Shown piece by piece: positions 61,652-64,000 of a stretch of DNA of 64,000 bases. The position numbers were made by a program, and so were the translations under genes. Source of the stretch: Annona cherimola (lineage: Eukaryota; Streptophyta; Magnoliopsida; Magnoliales; Annonaceae); contig CM059971.1 in the NCBI GenBank assembly GCA_030490835.1, positions 124,652,564 to 124,716,563 of the forward strand. Reading direction: 5' to 3'. Each line of letters starts with the position of its first letter. Positions within the stretch are counted from its first letter, which is position 1. The notes beneath the pieces were generated by a model. The model searched no databases. It was not told where the DNA came from and saw only the letters and a list, made by a program, of their open reading frames with translations.

Positions 61652-63454
61652 TTTGGGGTGCTATTATTTACTCTGAGAAAATATTAAGTTGCCTGGTTTT
61701 GCCCTTTTAATTGATGCAGCGGGTTGGTTTAGATGGTCAAATTCCTTGTATCTGATGAGGAAGGGTAACAGGAATTTGAGTGAGAGAAGCGTGACAGCAA
61801 AGAAGTTAAAATTCCTTACATAACACCTGTTCACATTATTGGTAAAATTTAATTTATCAGTTCGAAAAAATGAATGTGTATTTTGTTGAAGATGATATCA
61901 TTTTTATGAAGAAATTCATTGATAAAATAAAAAATTCAAATAAAATAAAAATAAAAGAAATATATAGATTTCTATGTTACTGAACTATAAAAAATTCCTT
62001 AAAATTTTCAAAATCAATTCGTATCAGGTTAGATCTTTATTTCACAATTTTCATAGATTAGAAGTATTACGTTTTATTATTGAAATAAAAAAAAACATAA
62101 CCAAAAAATTTAGAAAATTTCACATCTACTATTTGTTTGAAAATGTTTCAAAATAGGAAATTGAAATTTTTTTTTTTGGCAGCGTTATTAAAGTACTCCG
62201 CATACTAGATGTTCTACATGTGGTTTACTCATCTCGGCATAAATTCAGAATAAAACTGATTTTATAGAGATAATATCTAATTTATAAAGAAAAGTAATTA
62301 ATAAGATAAAATATATTTGTCGAACAAAAAAATCCAGACTTACGAAAGTATGAAATGTCATTCTACAGCTTATCGTTCTATCATTGTGTGCATAATACGA
62401 TTAATGATATTATCGTCATTAAAATCGAGACGTCAAAGCACGTGTATATAAAGCATATTCAGATTATGATACCATAAAATGAGTGTTATTTAGCTAAGTA
62501 ACAACCTCATGTATTTTATGGTTTTTAATATATTTTTTTGATTTTTCTTCACTTTTATGTAAGCTTAAGTATATTTAATTTATATATCAAAATTTAACAT
62601 TTTAGATTCTTGTATAAATTTTTTGCACAATTTTAAAAATAAAATTTTTTACTCTTCTCACTCTATTTTTAAAAAAATATATACAAAAATTTTAAAAATT
62701 AAATTTTGGTATTTTAATTATTTGCACTTTAACTTGTTAGATTTTGGACAGACATATATAGTAATTATATATTATGTGCTATTATAAAAAGTGATGCAAT
62801 TTAAAAGTGATCTTATAAGGTTTATGGACCTAAATAATCTAATAGAATATGAGACTTTTATGAATAGAAACTCTATTGCTTAATTTCTATTTTTTTATTT
62901 TTATAATGAGCTAATTAAAAATAAAAAAATGTGCTTATATTAATGGTTGTGGTTCTAGTGTTATGCACAAGAATTTCTCCACTGGATTTAGGATTTAGAT
63001 ATGTTTTCATTTCTAGTTATTTTTGTTCATGATTTTATATAAAGGATACCAGAATGATTATGATTTCAATCACTAAGATTTTCTAACATAACTCGTATAA
63101 GGTGAAGAGAAAATAAAATAAATGTATTAAAAATATAAAATGTATGAGGTTTTTAATTATTACTTAACTAAGTAAGAATCCATTGTATAGTATCATATGA
63201 TCTAACATATCTTAGCACAAGCTGGAGCAAATATATATTCGTTGGACGAGTAGGTTGTCACCAACAACAATCAACCTTCAGGACGTTAGCTCACAATATA
63301 CTCATGATCAAAATGGTATTTGATTCAATAAAAGAATGATTTTTTATTAGTTTAAGAATAATTTTTTATTAGTTTATTTTTTGTCCTTTTCATTAATTTT
63401 GGTGTCCGTGCATCTGAATTAGTTAATATATAATGGTTGAAATGCGAATCATAG
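61652..63454. other. Very AT-rich flank downstream of the SCAR gene
   Basis: No coding signal. A loose T-rich/A-rich mirror near 62520-62720 may be a decayed foldback element. Confidence 0.4.
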
Positions 63455-63797
63455 GCCGTTATCTGGTGCACTAAGTTTTAGTGTATGTGTTGAAAAAACT
63501 TATTTTTAAATATTTTTAAAATTTTTATACAACTATTAATCTAAGTGTGTCTATCATGCGTAATAAATTTTATAATTTTCGGAGATTTGTAGATTTTTTA
63601 ATTTTTTAAAATTAAAATTACAAAAATGTCACTGATTTTAAAAAAATTCAAATTTTTTTATAAAAAACTCCAAAAATAATAAAACTTGATACATATGTTA
63701 AACACATTTAAATTAGCAATTTTTTAAAAACATTTCGAAAAATATAAAAATGAGTTTTTACACTTGGATGCATCAAAACTTAGTGCAATCAAGTGTA
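63455..63797. mobile_element. Foldback MITE candidate, 'GGTGCA' family, second copy
   Basis: Left GGTGCACTAAGTTTTAGTG; right in reverse complement GATTGCACTAAGTTTTGATG. Its layout is like 29048-29320, with a T-rich first half and A-rich second half. Confidence 0.5.
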
Positions 63798-63838
63798 TAA
63801 AATCAGTTGCGGAGAATGACACCTATTTCATTTTTGAG

Positions 63839-64000
63839 AATACTTCTATGAAATCAGGTTTTGTAAAAGTGATTTCATGAATTCCTTTTCATTTTTGAAA
63901 TTTTGATCTTTGATGGAAAATTCAATCCATTCATTATATTTAACATCATTTTTTAAAGCTAGGAGATTAAGTTTCACCCCGATCCAATATATGGATAGGC
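63839..64000. mobile_element. Foldback element, 'TTCATAAA' family copy G, cut by the window end
   Basis: Begins with ACTTCTATGAAATCAGG and GTGATTTCATGAATTCC and continues with GATGGAAAATTCAATCCATT. It runs off the window edge. Confidence 0.6.

Overview
This is a plant nuclear genomic window and is strongly AT-rich by eye. It holds two genes I can defend, both of land-plant families, in a long stretch dominated by small non-autonomous transposons. The genes point to an angiosperm: an intronless ALOG (LSH/G1-like) gene and a nine-exon SCAR/WAVE gene. The species cannot be named from this sequence. The modest GC of the ALOG gene argues weakly against a grass. I saw no operon-like layout, CRISPR array, phage or convincing rRNA/tRNA gene, and no recognisable LTR retrotransposon.

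Region by region. 1-13.3 kb is gene-poor: a decayed RTE-clade LINE sits inside a Tourist-like MITE, with several foldback MITEs, a cluster of ACGT cores and CATGCATG repeats. 13.35-13.88 kb, minus strand, is a complete 176-residue ALOG protein gene, a nuclear transcriptional regulator of organ boundaries and meristems. 15.6-25 kb has pol III-type SINEs, an unexplained 135-codon frame and a truncated L1-type LINE. 27-36.5 kb is a dense nest of foldback elements, one inserted in another with a 10-bp target duplication, plus a 5'-truncated L1 3' end. 36.9-38.6 kb is the most unusual structure: near-perfect palindromic elements alternate with three direct repeats. 40.6-50.8 kb holds a complete hAT-type MITE with an 8-bp target duplication, two 281-bp Tourist-like twins, a tandem array and a possible captured gene fragment. 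50.9-52 kb is a GC-richer, repeat-poor block.

53.1-61.0 kb, plus strand, is a SCAR/WAVE gene rebuilt here exon by exon: nine exons and 1,071 residues, every junction in phase. It would join the plant WAVE regulatory complex and activate Arp2/3-driven actin assembly. It has an ATG-free leader and an intronic SINE. From 61.1 kb to the end there is AT-rich flank with two more foldback elements.

The two genes lie about 39 kb apart and show no sign of working together. I found no previously undescribed biological system. The best leads are the palindrome/repeat cluster, the nested insertions with target duplications and the unexplained ORF at 17.4 kb. All repeat boundaries were read by eye.
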